Assembly: GCF_017916325.1 (NCBI RefSeq) | Contig: NC_090161.1 | Location: forward strand, 917,501 to 981,500 | DNA from: Leishmania martiniquensis | Taxonomy: Eukaryota > Euglenozoa > Kinetoplastea > Trypanosomatida > Trypanosomatidae | Direction: 5' to 3' | DNA length: 64,000 nucleotides | Position numbers and translations under genes: made by a program | Notes under the pieces: model-generated | Databases searched by the model: none | What the model was told of the DNA's origin: nothing | Seen by the model: only the letters and a program-made list of their open reading frames with translations | Shown here: positions 40,400 to 50,254 of the stretch, piece after piece | Layout of the letters: every line of letters begins with the position of its first letter | Position numbering within the stretch: position 1 is the first letter of the stretch

Positions 40400-42511
40400 G
40401 CGTTGCGTTGGCGCTGCTTGTGCGCATCCTGCCTACCACTTCCTCCCAGCCTCTGCACTCGAGAGCGCGAGGTTGCTGCATGTGAGGGTTAGAGAGATCG
40501 CTCGGTGGCGAGGCCTGCTGCCGCGACCACTGCCGCCTCTCTCGCTCTTGCTCGCTGTGCGCAGCAGTGGAGGAGTACGCGTGGGTGCGCCTCTGTGTCG
40601 TGTGGCTGTATCGGGTCGTGTTGGGTGTGTGTGTAGGTGTGTGTGTGCGTGTGTGTGTGTGTGGCAGCGATGATGGAGTTGTAGGTGACATCATGGGCGA
40701 ATGCGGCGCTGGTGACGAGGAGGAGGAGAGGGCCAGAATGGCAGAGGAAATGGGGTGCATATGTGGCTGCGAAGAGTGACGATGACAGAATTGGTGTTGG
40801 TCTGTGGTCCACGGGAGGAAAGGGACCATGCTGGCGGCAGTGCTGGATGATGCATGGCGTCTCGTTGTTCCACGATTGTCGTACCGCGCCTCGTCGAGGA
40901 CGAGGCGGGCAAAACTGCGATGTACGGTGACACGGCCCTCCTCTCCTTTCGACAGCGTCACACACCCTCCCGTCTCTCTCTCTATCCCCCTTTTCACTCA
41001 CTCGTCGAGGCTGCCGGCTTGTCGCGCTGCCTCTCTGTCTCTTCGCTCCTCTACGGCGCCACTTCACGCTCTCTCTCTTCTCTCGAAACAGAGCGAAAGG
41101 CGTGCAAGCAGACTGGCGCGTCTGCTCATGGGCCTCTATGCATGCCGCACCGCTGCCAGTGGTGCTGTGGTGAGGCAGCCGGTGCATCGAGGAAAAGGGA
41201 AGAAGGGCGTATTGGCCCTTCTACGAAAGAGCTCCGAGTTGTGAGACGATCACGCGCATAAACGCACATCACACGACGAGTTCGCCGTCTCCCACCCCCT
41301 ATGCATCCGTTGCCTCAGCAACTCCACCCATGCTCTCCTGGTGCTGAGGCAGGTGTGCTGGACAAGCTTAGTCGCGTGCTGGACATCCCAACAGGGCAAC
41401 ATTGGCGAAGTAGCTGCAGTGTGCCCACTTGATGTAGCAGCTGCATGTCGGCGCCCCGCTCACGGTTCCACGAGGGAGGCGCTGAGCTTCCTACTCATTG
41501 CTGCCGCAGAGGCTTGTTTGATGCACCGTATCGTTACCTTTTTTTTGAAGATGGACAGTGCGCACATTGGCGCGGCCTAGCGCGCTGCGACTCTTTCAAC
41601 ACATGCGCATCTACTCGCTACTCCGCCTACCTTTTGCCCCCCCCACCTCTCTCCCTTCGGCGACGCGGTTGTGAGTCAGCACACACGCCTCAGAAGCGCG
41701 CACATAGCATCGGCGTGAAGAGAAGCACGAAAGGACATTCAAGTCAAGTGAAAGTCACCTCATTTCACTAGGCCCAGCCACCAGCGAGCAGTCGTACCAA
41801 GACAGCACAGCAGCGACGCACATCTGAGGCGCACGAGGCAACGTGCCTGCACACCCTCTTTAGGATACTGTACTGCTCTACTGGAGCGCTTGTCTTCTCA
41901 CGCCCGCCCTTCCCCTCCTATCAGCCCCCCTTTGCGCTCATCTCCACCCCCCTTCCTCACCCTACTTCCCTACACACGTCGTCGCTGGTGCGACCCGCGC
42001 CTCGGATACGGAGTTGTGCCGATCTACGCCCTCACTCCGACGTAGCATAAACGAAGCGAGAAAGCGCTTCTTTCTAGTCGCGGGAAGTGACGGCCACTGT
42101 TGACGCTGCCCCGGTGCTCTCAGCTCCTTTCTCTTCCTCCTCGTCACGGGGGCCTTATCAGTGACAACGCAAACGGCCTCGCCCGCTTTTGGGACGCTTC
42201 CGTCGGATCGTGAGTCGCCAAGCTGCCGTAGGCTGGCGTGGCGCTCAATTCCTTTTGCTTGCCCACTTATCTGTTGCCCTGGCACGTGGGCGTGTAGCTT
42301 CTAGGGCACTGCCCTCTGTCGGCGCGCGGTATATCTCGCTAACTCCTGCCTCCCTCCCCCCAAGCGCCGCTCTCCTCTCCTTTCCTGTGCGCTGTCTCGC
42401 GTGTGCGTCTCAGAGGCCCGCGTCGCTCTTCCCGCCTGACTGCTCTTCCGTTTTTCTGTCGCCCGCCTTTGCATCCCCTGTCGGGTGAACCTGTGCGGTG
42501 CCTCACCGACA
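40400..42511 (+). other. Intergenic region (about 2.1 kb)
   Basis: Contains a TG repeat (about 40624-40664), several C/T tracts, and candidate acceptor AG 42412-42413 for the next gene after a pyrimidine run at about 42365-42411. Open frames here lack domains. Much is probably 3'UTR of the PI synthase transcript. Confidence 0.6.
40624..40664. repeat. (TG)n microsatellite
   Basis: TG-rich run with two interruptions in the 3' flank of the PI synthase gene. Confidence 0.85.
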
Positions 42512-45500
42512 ATGGAGTCCCACGTGGACCCCGCTGATGGAGTGGCGGCAAAGCCGCCGATACACCCGCCCTCGGCTGTTAAGCGGAAGCTGGTGCGCCG
42601 GGCACCACCTGCTGCTGGTGGTGCGGCTGAAGACGCCGGGGGTGCTAGCACCGCCAGCAGTGGGGGACTAGCTTCCACCTCCACCGCTGCAGCGGCGACC
42701 ACGGCAACGCAGACAGTCGGCAGCGAGGCGGAGGGAGACGCTCTCATTCAGCGTATTCGCCAGCTGGAGAGTGAGGGCGCCATGCTCTCGAACACGCTCA
42801 CAAAGGTGTGCGAGGAGAATGGCCGCCTGTCCGGGCAGATCTCCGCCCTTGAAGAGAAGGTGCAGATGCTGGCGCATGAGCCGCACAAGGAGACGTCCGT
42901 GCTGCACTCGCTCTTCGAACCGGAGAAGGCGGGCTGGTTTGGCGGCTCAAAGTCCGCGGCACGGGAGCAGCTGGAGCAGCTGAGTGCCGCGCTGCTGTCT
43001 GAGTTCATGGCCTACAAGGCGTCGCATACATCCAGCAACGATGAGGTGCAGGCGCTGTTAGATGCCCTCCACAATGCACACCAAAATGCGCAGGAGCTGT
43101 CAAAGTTGGTGAAGGATCAGCAGCGGCTCATCAGCGGCGGCCCACTGGCGGTGGAGGTGCGCGTTGTACCCCTTGACGAGGGCGTCGATCGTGCTGCCGT
43201 CGTGCAGGAGCTGCAGGAGGAGCTGCAAAAGGCACGCGAGCAAGCAGCGCTGACGGAGGAGCAGTTGCGTAGCGCCGAGGCCGAGGTGCGCGCCATGAAG
43301 TCGGAGAAGTCGGCCACAGAGGCGCTGGAGCGCATCACTCATGAGCGTGATGCGCTGCAGGCGGCGCTCGTGGCGGCTCGTAACGCCTTCGTTGAGAAGG
43401 AAAGAGATGCGGAGCTGCAGACGCAGAGGGCCGCACAGTTGGAGAAGAAGCTGTTGGCCAAGGATTCGGTGCACACGGAAGAGGTGGATATGCTGCGACA
43501 GCAGCTCGCCAACTCTTTTGGCGCTTCCATGGCGTGCGGGCAGTGCGAGGAGCTGCGACAGGAGCTGGAGAAGGCAAGGCGTGACCTGGAGGCGTCACAA
43601 CTAACAGTGCAGGAGCTGCGCCGCCAGATCTTGGAGATGACAGTAAAGCAGGAGACAAAATATAACGAGCTGGAGAAGAAGCTGGTCGAGAGCCTCGACC
43701 AACTGCAGGAGAAGGACCAGCAGCTACGCCGGTCCACCTCGATGGACGACTACGACCATCTCAAGCTGGAGCAGGAATCGCTGACGCGCGAGATCGATCT
43801 CTACAAGCAGCGTATTGCCTTTTTAGAGGCGAACCGCAGCGCCTGCACTGACACCGCTGGAACAACTGCGCTGGATGAGGAAAAGGTGCTGGAGGCGCTC
43901 AACGTCACGAAGGAGCGTATCTCGAAGCTCGAGTTCGAGCGAGATCAGCTGGTGATGCAGCTGCAGCAGGCGCAGACGCACGCTGTGTCCTGCGAGGAAG
44001 AGATGCGGCAGCTGCAGCAGCGCGCCGAGGATGACAAGCAGCGCGTCGCCTTCTTGGTGAAGAAGTGCGCCTCTCTTACGGCTGATGCGCGGAGTGCGAC
44101 AGCACAGCTAGATACGTTCAAGGAGCAGTTTGAGAAGCAGTCGCTCGACCTCAAGCAGGAGAGACGCAACAAGGAGAGCATGGCCCAGCTACAAAAGCAG
44201 TTCGATGATCTGAACAAGGAGAAGAGGCTGCTCGAGGAACGTCTGGCGGCGACGCAGGTGGTGGAGGAGCGGCTTGTGAAGGCGAAGGAGACGATCGCGT
44301 ACATGGAGTTGGCGCAGAGTAGCGCGATCAGCATGAGTCAGTTTGCGGAGCTGAGGGCGGAGAAGGAAAAGCTGCAAAATACGATGGAGCCGCTCGAGCG
44401 CCGGCTGGAGGAGGCGAGGCAGGAGATCGATCGACTCAAGGCCGTCACGGACGCGCAGCAGGCGATCTCGTCCACGCAAAATAAGAACGTGCGTGCGTGG
44501 CAGGACCAGGCAACGGCTCTCAGCGAGAGCGAGGCGAAGCTGCGCGACAAGGTCGCCGCTCTCACGGCGGAGAACGCGCGCCTCACGCAGCTGAACGCGT
44601 CACTGGAGCAGCAGATGAACGACATGCAGGACGGCATTAAGGAGATGGCGTTGCACATGGAGCGAGATCGCTCCAGCGCCAAGGCGGTCGCCGAGGCCAA
44701 TGCACAAAAGCAAATACAAGCGCTCAGCGACGAGCTCGCACAGGCGAGAGCGACGATTGCCGAGGTGCAGGCGCGTGACGGGCAGTACGTCGCCGAGGGG
44801 CTTTACCAGTCCGTTGTTGCAGAGCGCGAGAGGGCTTTGGAGGACAGCAAGAGGCTTACCTTCGAGCTGGAGAAGCGCAAGTCGGAGATCTCAATCTACC
44901 GCCAGACAATCGCTGATCTCGAGCAGGAAAACGATGAGCGCGTCAAGGAGATCGAGGCGCTGCAGGACCGCTATCAGGGCGATCGTGCCTCCCTAAACGA
45001 CCGCCTGTCGAAGGAGCAGAAGCGCATGGCGGAGCTGAGCAGCAACTTGGCAAGCCTGACGGAGCAGATATCCGCGTTGGAGGCGGCGGCGGCGAAGCAC
45101 ACGGCCACCATCGCGGAGCTGCAGGAGAGGAATGCGAAGCAGCAGCGCGTTTTCGAGGATAAGTGCCGCCGCGAAGAGGCCCTCAGCAACGAGATCAAAC
45201 GCCTGAATGAGCACATCAGTGCCTTGCAGGAAACGGTGGCTAATGCCGGATCACACAGGCAGAGTAGCACCAACGGCAGTGCGCCCAACACGGCAGGGGC
45301 CGCAGCTGCTGCTATCGCCTCTTCGGTTGGACTCCCAGCATCCTCTATGGCACATTTGAGCGTTGCTGTGGCGCAAGCGGAGGTAGAGGAGAAGGCGGTG
45401 GAGCGCGCATCACCGTCGTCTTCTCCGAATCCAGCAACAGTGGCCGGTAACTCGCCGTTGCCGGAGCGCGCCGCTGAGGGTGCCGCAGCCTACGTTGCCC

Positions 45501-47074
45501 CTGCGGTGGAGCCTGTTGTGATCGATACCTTTCTTAAGCGCATCCGCGACCTCCAGCAGGACAACGACCGACTCACTATTGAATTGAAGCGCACGCAGCA
45601 GCAGCACAGCACCGACTCTGCGGAGGACCAGCGCATGATCTCCATTCTCCAGACGCAGATAAAGAACCGCATGTCGACCAACAGCCGTGCCGCCTATGAG
45701 GCTGAAATCGCCAAGTCTGCCGCGCTGAAGAAGAGCATTGAGGCACTGATGGAGGAGAACACGCAGCTGCGCAAGCAGGCCGGGGTGGCGCAGATCCCCG
45801 CAAACGTACCGGCGTCTGCATCGTCGGTCGCGGTGGCGGCGGCGCAGCAGATGGACGTGCTCCAGCTGCAGTCTCAACTGCAGGCTCAGAAGGCCACGTT
45901 TGACTTGGCGATGGAGGCGGCAGCGAAGACGGAGGGGACGTACAAGGCACGGATCGAAGAGCTGGAGGAGCAGCTTCACGAGTTGGAGTCGGCTGCTGCG
46001 GCTGTGGCAGCTGCGGGGGCCGGCACCGGGGGCGATATGGCCGCGGAGGGTGCTAGGAGTCCGTATTGTCAGCCCATGAAGAGGAAGGTGAAGAAGGTCA
46101 AGAAGAAAACGCTGGCGGAGCAGGTGGGTGCAACGGATGACGGTGAGGACATCCTCGCCACACCCCCTGAAGGCGGTTTGGTCGCCGGCGCTGCAGACAA
46201 CTCGTCTCACGCGGAGCAGCTGCAGACGCCCTTGGAACCGGCGCATCCTGAAACGGCTCAACTCAAATCGGAAAACACGCAGCTCAAGGACACAATTGCG
46301 AAGCTCTCGGAGCAGCTGCGGCACGCGGCAGAGGACGTGCGGGCTGCGGAGGAGGACCTCAACACGGCACAGACGGCAATGGACGAGGAGCGACGCGATC
46401 TGCGGAGGCAAATAGACGTTTTGCAGGAGCAGTGCGCTCAGTGGCAGCTGAAGGCGCCCGAACCGCAGGCGTCGATGCCGTGGGGCGGCCACAGCGTTGC
46501 TCCAAATGGCGGAGTCAGCGCTGAAAGGGACAGCAGCGCCACCGCTGATTTGGAGATGCAGCTGCGCCGGTGCCAGGACGAGGTGGAGCGCCTGAAAGCC
46601 GAGAAGAGGGACCTGCAGCTTCAGCTCGAGCGGGAAGAAGCGCAGCGAAAGTTGCCCTCGTCGGCTGCGGCGGGGGCCGTGGCAATGGCGGAGAAGAGTG
46701 GAGCCGGCGATGTGCGGAAGTGGCAGCTGCAGCTAAAGCAGAAGGATGCGGAGATCACTGCGTTGGCCAAACAGCTTATGCCCACCAAGGAGAAGCTGGC
46801 CGAGTACATGGCCATGGCGGATCGCCTGGGGCTCCAGTACCCTTTCCCGCCGGAGCTGGAGGGCGCGACGGTGATGCGGCTCAAAGCGCTACGCTTGCCG
46901 GTAAGTGCGCGGGCGGCGTCCGCCCCGGCACCGACACAGCAACCACCCCGCAGAACTGCCTCAGGTGGAGCGGGCGACGAGGTCTCGCCACCGCCACGCG
47001 TGCCCCGAGCACGTCGCACAGGCGGCGGTGGTGGCGCCGCGCGGAGCGGAGACGAAGCTGCCTCTATCCGATAA
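42512..47074 (+). CDS. Large coiled-coil protein (about 1,520 aa), probable cytoskeletal or structural role
   Basis: Starts at ATG 42512; the frame extends nine codons upstream to a GTG only. A basic, Pro/Ala-rich N-terminus (KRKLVRRAPP) is followed by near-continuous heptad-repeat coiled coil from residue about 80 to 930. An Ala/Ser-rich break (about 930-1000) interrupts it, then more coiled coil. A basic KRKVKKVKKK cluster lies near residue 1190, similar in style to the N-terminal basic block. The last about 80 residues are Pro/Arg/Gly-rich and disordered. Composition (Glu, Gln, Lys, Leu, Arg, Ala) and length fit a filament-forming or centrosome/basal-body-type protein; myosin-tail-like hits would be expected and uninformative. 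No motor or membrane domain is visible. The identity is unknown; the basic clusters could act as nuclear signals or microtubule-binding sites. Confidence 0.82.
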   Translation: MESHVDPADGVAAKPPIHPPSAVKRKLVRRAPPAAGGAAEDAGGASTASSGGLASTSTAAAATTATQTVGSEAEGDALIQRIRQLESEGAMLSNTLTKVCEENGRLSGQISALEEKVQMLAHEPHKETSVLHSLFEPEKAGWFGGSKSAAREQLEQLSAALLSEFMAYKASHTSSNDEVQALLDALHNAHQNAQELSKLVKDQQRLISGGPLAVEVRVVPLDEGVDRAAVVQELQEELQKAREQAALTEEQLRSAEAEVRAMKSEKSATEALERITHERDALQAALVAARNAFVEKERDAELQTQRAAQLEKKLLAKDSVHTEEVDMLRQQLANSFGASMACGQCEELRQELEKARRDLEASQLTVQELRRQILEMTVKQETKYNELEKKLVESLDQLQEKDQQLRRSTSMDDYDHLKLEQESLTREIDLYKQRIAFLEANRSACTDTAGTTALDEEKVLEALNVTKERISKLEFERDQLVMQLQQAQTHAVSCEEEMRQLQQRAEDDKQRVAFLVKKCASLTADARSATAQLDTFKEQFEKQSLDLKQERRNKESMAQLQKQFDDLNKEKRLLEERLAATQVVEERLVKAKETIAYMELAQSSAISMSQFAELRAEKEKLQNTMEPLERRLEEARQEIDRLKAVTDAQQAISSTQNKNVRAWQDQATALSESEAKLRDKVAALTAENARLTQLNASLEQQMNDMQDGIKEMALHMERDRSSAKAVAEANAQKQIQALSDELAQARATIAEVQARDGQYVAEGLYQSVVAERERALEDSKRLTFELEKRKSEISIYRQTIADLEQENDERVKEIEALQDRYQGDRASLNDRLSKEQKRMAELSSNLASLTEQISALEAAAAKHTATIAELQERNAKQQRVFEDKCRREEALSNEIKRLNEHISALQETVANAGSHRQSSTNGSAPNTAGAAAAAIASSVGLPASSMAHLSVAVAQAEVEEKAVERASPSSSPNPATVAGNSPLPERAAEGAAAYVAPAVEPVVIDTFLKRIRDLQQDNDRLTIELKRTQQQHSTDSAEDQRMISILQTQIKNRMSTNSRAAYEAEIAKSAALKKSIEALMEENTQLRKQAGVAQIPANVPASASSVAVAAAQQMDVLQLQSQLQAQKATFDLAMEAAAKTEGTYKARIEELEEQLHELESAAAAVAAAGAGTGGDMAAEGARSPYCQPMKRKVKKVKKKTLAEQVGATDDGEDILATPPEGGLVAGAADNSSHAEQLQTPLEPAHPETAQLKSENTQLKDTIAKLSEQLRHAAEDVRAAEEDLNTAQTAMDEERRDLRRQIDVLQEQCAQWQLKAPEPQASMPWGGHSVAPNGGVSAERDSSATADLEMQLRRCQDEVERLKAEKRDLQLQLEREEAQRKLPSSAAAGAVAMAEKSGAGDVRKWQLQLKQKDAEITALAKQLMPTKEKLAEYMAMADRLGLQYPFPPELEGATVMRLKALRLPVSARAASAPAPTQQPPRRTASGGAGDEVSPPPRVPRARRTGGGGGAARSGDEAASIR

Positions 47075-48479
47075 GAGTGAGGGTTGCCAACTCAACGGCG
47101 AGCCGCTTCCTCATCAGTGTTGTACGCATCTTTCCTAACGGCCTCTCAAACGAGGCTCCACACTGACTGCGCATCGCGGAGAGCCAGCGCAAAGGGTCTC
47201 TCTCTCCCCCTTTGTCGCCTGTCCATGCTCGGCGCAGGCCGTACGATCCCGTGTGATGGTGCAGCGTGCCTCTATTGCCCCTCCCCTCCTCACCCTTCAC
47301 TTCGCACAGCTGTAGGGCGCCGCGTACGCTCTACAGCCACTTCCTTTGCAGCTTTTGGCGGACTCTCCTCTCGTCTCACATGTGCGATCGCGTCCGTCAT
47401 CACCACTGCCGCTTCTCTGCTTTCTCCGCTAATCATTTTGGTCCACGCGCACCCAAATGCTGTGCAGCACTCCCCCCTCTCCCCTCCCCCCTTCATGAGA
47501 CCAATGCTGTACAGTAGGCTCTTTGCTTTCTTCCCAAATATTTTTTATTTTTCTGTTTCTCTCCATCTCCTCCCTCCGTCGTGGTCGCTGTTGGATGTGT
47601 ATGTGCGCGTAGGCTCGTGGCGAATTTTCCTCCATCGCTACTCTTGTGTCTCTCGCTCTCCCCCCTTTTTCCGATGGGTGCGAACATCGGAGCGTTTGCA
47701 TCGTCGGACGCGCCTGCCCATGCGTCGAGAGCGGCGTGGGTGGCTGGGCTTGTTCGCTCTCATGTGGCCACTTATGGCCTCTCTGCTGACCTACATGAAG
47801 GCGCAAGCGATCTTACAGGCCGCATTGCGATTGGAACGATGACGGCGCTGAAGTGGGCTTCCGTTTGCTGGCGGCGGTGCCTTTCAAACTCTTTTGATAA
47901 AACATTGCCTTGACCGCAACACAAGTACACATTGCACGCTCCTCTGCGGGCGAGGGCTTCTCCCTCCTCCTTCTCCCTTCTGCTCCCCTCGTTGCAGTCC
48001 TTCGTTCCTTTCTCTCTGTATGACGGATGACGCACACCATAGCTGAGCCAGCGTGGTATGCGTGTATTCGTTGTGGTGCTGTAGTGGGGGTGAGAGGGTG
48101 GGGCTGCGTTGCATGAAAACTTCAGTTCGCTCTGGTCTTGGTGACAGAGGTGCGGAGCGGGGGGAGGAAGGGGGGAGCAGAGGCACACTTGTTGGTGCGT
48201 GCGTTTAATGACCCCATGCTACACTGCAACTCTGCCGCCTTCTTTTTCGCAAATCGCAGCTTTCTCTTTGGATGAACGGCACAGTGGGTTTCTTTGGTGC
48301 TGTCGAACATCTTCGTTGCTGCACATACAGCAACCGCTCATCCCCACAAGCTCGTCGTCCTGACGCACCTCCGGCCACCTGTGCGAATACATAGGGGCAG
48401 AGGTACACGCAACGCTTCCCTTTTCAGCGTCCCTCTCTTAATCTGACTGCCTACTTGTCTTTGCTTCATCTCTCCGTGA
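47075..48479 (+). other. Intergenic region
   Basis: About 1.4 kb. Pyrimidine tracts at 47470-47500 and 47640-47670, an AT-rich patch near 47535-47556, and G-rich sequence at 48060-48180. No gene recognised. Confidence 0.6.
48414..48427 (+). promoter_or_regulatory. Candidate spliced-leader acceptor for CX9C protein
   Basis: CTTCCCTTTTCAG with AG at 48426-48427, 52 bases before ATG 48480. Confidence 0.5.
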
Positions 48480-48911
48480 ATGAGTGCGGCGCACGAAGAC
48501 TCGGCGCCGTGCGCCATTCCGTCTAAGCTTTGGCGCGAGTGTCTGAAGGAATATGACTACGGACCAGACAGGCCGAAGGGCGCCTGCGAGGCGCAGCGCA
48601 CAAAGTTTTACGCCTGCGTCAAAGAATGGGTGGCTCGGACACAGAACAAGTCGTACTCGTATAAAAACTATGAGCTGCCGAAGTCATGCAGTCACGAGGC
48701 AGAGAAGTTGCATCAGTGCATGATGATGAACATGTTTGAGGTGAGCCATTGCCAGCGAGACATGGCGGTACTAAAGCGGTGCGCAGCGCGTGCCGACCCG
48801 GAGGTGCGGAAGTATCTGCATGATGACGAAGCGATTGTGGGCCTTGAAAACGACATTGAGGAGGCTGCTGGACTGAAGCGCCTCTGGTATAAAGCCATCG
48901 GCAAGCTTTAG
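48480..48911 (+). CDS. Quadruple CX9C (double CHCH) mitochondrial protein
   Basis: 143 residues with eight cysteines in four exact CX9C pairs: Cys11/21, Cys36/46, Cys70/80 and Cys91/101. Pairs one/two and three/four each make a twin-CX9C helical hairpin (CHCH fold). Such proteins enter the mitochondrial intermembrane space unfolded and are trapped by Mia40/Erv1-type oxidative folding, each hairpin being held by two disulfides. The residues between the cysteines are predicted helical and amphipathic. Double-CHCH layouts are known in complex I subunit NDUFA8; a complex I or respiratory-assembly role is possible but the outside sequence does not match well enough to name it. No N-terminal presequence is present, as usual for this import route. 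Confidence 0.82.
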   Translation: MSAAHEDSAPCAIPSKLWRECLKEYDYGPDRPKGACEAQRTKFYACVKEWVARTQNKSYSYKNYELPKSCSHEAEKLHQCMMMNMFEVSHCQRDMAVLKRCAARADPEVRKYLHDDEAIVGLENDIEEAAGLKRLWYKAIGKL

Positions 48912-49982
48912 TAGGCCCCTCTCGCTGCCACCATGGCGGGACAGTGTGTGAAGAGACTGCTGGCGTGGATGTGTGTAGGTGTGCGTGTGTGTGCATGCGC
49001 TTGGTTTCAGGTTTGCCAATGCTACAATGCGGCGCGTCGTGTCAACGGCTGTTGTTGGTATCACATGAAAGAGAGAGTCAGAGGAGAAGAGACACGGCGC
49101 AAGCTCATCGAAGAGCCTCCCATCCGCGGCCTTGGTGCAATGCAAGCACTACTGCGAGGGAGCTAGGGACACGGAGGGAAGGAGGGAGGGGGTTCGGGGA
49201 GGTAAGGGCAGCACGCCACATCGATACACGGGTGGGAGGTCCTTCTCACTCCGCTTCGGACACGAAAGCGCTATACTACGAGGGACGGTTACAATGAGAA
49301 GGGAGGGCGCAGTATGTGAAGCGAAGCTTTGCGCGAGACCCATATCCCCCACCCCCATTGGCGGTAAGGTTTACTTATTCCCCGCCTGCTGCCGCATGCC
49401 ACCCACCCCTCGTCTTGTTCCACCTGGGATGGACATCTCAACACGCCTGCCTCTCCCCACTCTCCCACATGTTCCGCCTCTCATCCTTTTTCTTCTTTAG
49501 TTCGATTGTGTGCTGTCATCTCTGCAACCTCCACGGCGAGTGTGTGTTTTGGTGGGGGAGAGAGGGGAAAGGCGAAGGTGAAGGAGAGGCGTGAATGTTT
49601 GTGCGACATCGACACACGGACCAGACTGCTCCTCTCCTACTTTAACGTTCACGCACGCTCACACTCTCAGAGTCCAACAGACACCCGCCATCGCCCCTCC
49701 GTTCGCCCACCCAACACCCTCGACTGCTATTGGCTGCCCAACCGGTGCCGTATTGTAACGCACCCGCTCTCACGCATCACGGCACGCTAGGCGATTGCGC
49801 ATCCATACACAGCCAACCGATCAGCTGAGCCAACGAGCAACAACAGGTGCAACGCCGTCGGCGCAGACGCACGGCCTGTGCGGCCGGTAAAGAGAGAGAG
49901 GAGGCCGTACCACTCTCACGCACTCGTCGCTGCACTGGCATACACACAGCCACACATACAAGCAGTCCGGCACGTTCCGACG

Positions 49983-50009
49983 GTGTGTGTGTGTGTGTGT
50001 GTGTGTGTG
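49983..50009. repeat. (TG)n microsatellite
   Basis: Uninterrupted TG dinucleotides upstream of the FYVE kinase gene. Confidence 0.9.
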
Positions 50010-50197
50010 CACGCCTCCCTTTTTTTTTTACTCCCATTCCGTTCTGCTTTTCGACTGTTCGGTCACTTCGTTGGCACCCCTTTTCTGCTTCTTTTTTCTT
50101 TTCTCCGCCGAACTCCTCTTCCGTCTTGCCCTGATCTCTTCGGTGGGGACTCCCCCCTTCCCCTTTGCTGCCGCCTAATCCTGCCAGCGCCGCCGCA

Positions 50198-50251
50198 TTT
50201 CTTCCCCCCTCCCTTCTCCGCCTGTTCCCTGCCTTTACCTCTGTCGCAAAG
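50198..50251 (+). promoter_or_regulatory. Candidate pyrimidine tract/acceptor for FYVE kinase
   Basis: A long C/T tract is followed by AG at 50250-50251, three bases before ATG 50255. An earlier AG at 50186-50187, after the previous tract, is the alternative. Confidence 0.35.
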
Positions 50252-50254
50252 GCG

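Larger units (their letters stand above)
48912..50254 (+). other. Intergenic region
   Basis: About 1.3 kb with GA-rich sequence at 49160-49200, a TG repeat (about 49983-50009), a poly-T run just after it, and the pyrimidine tract of the next gene. No gene seen. Confidence 0.6.
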
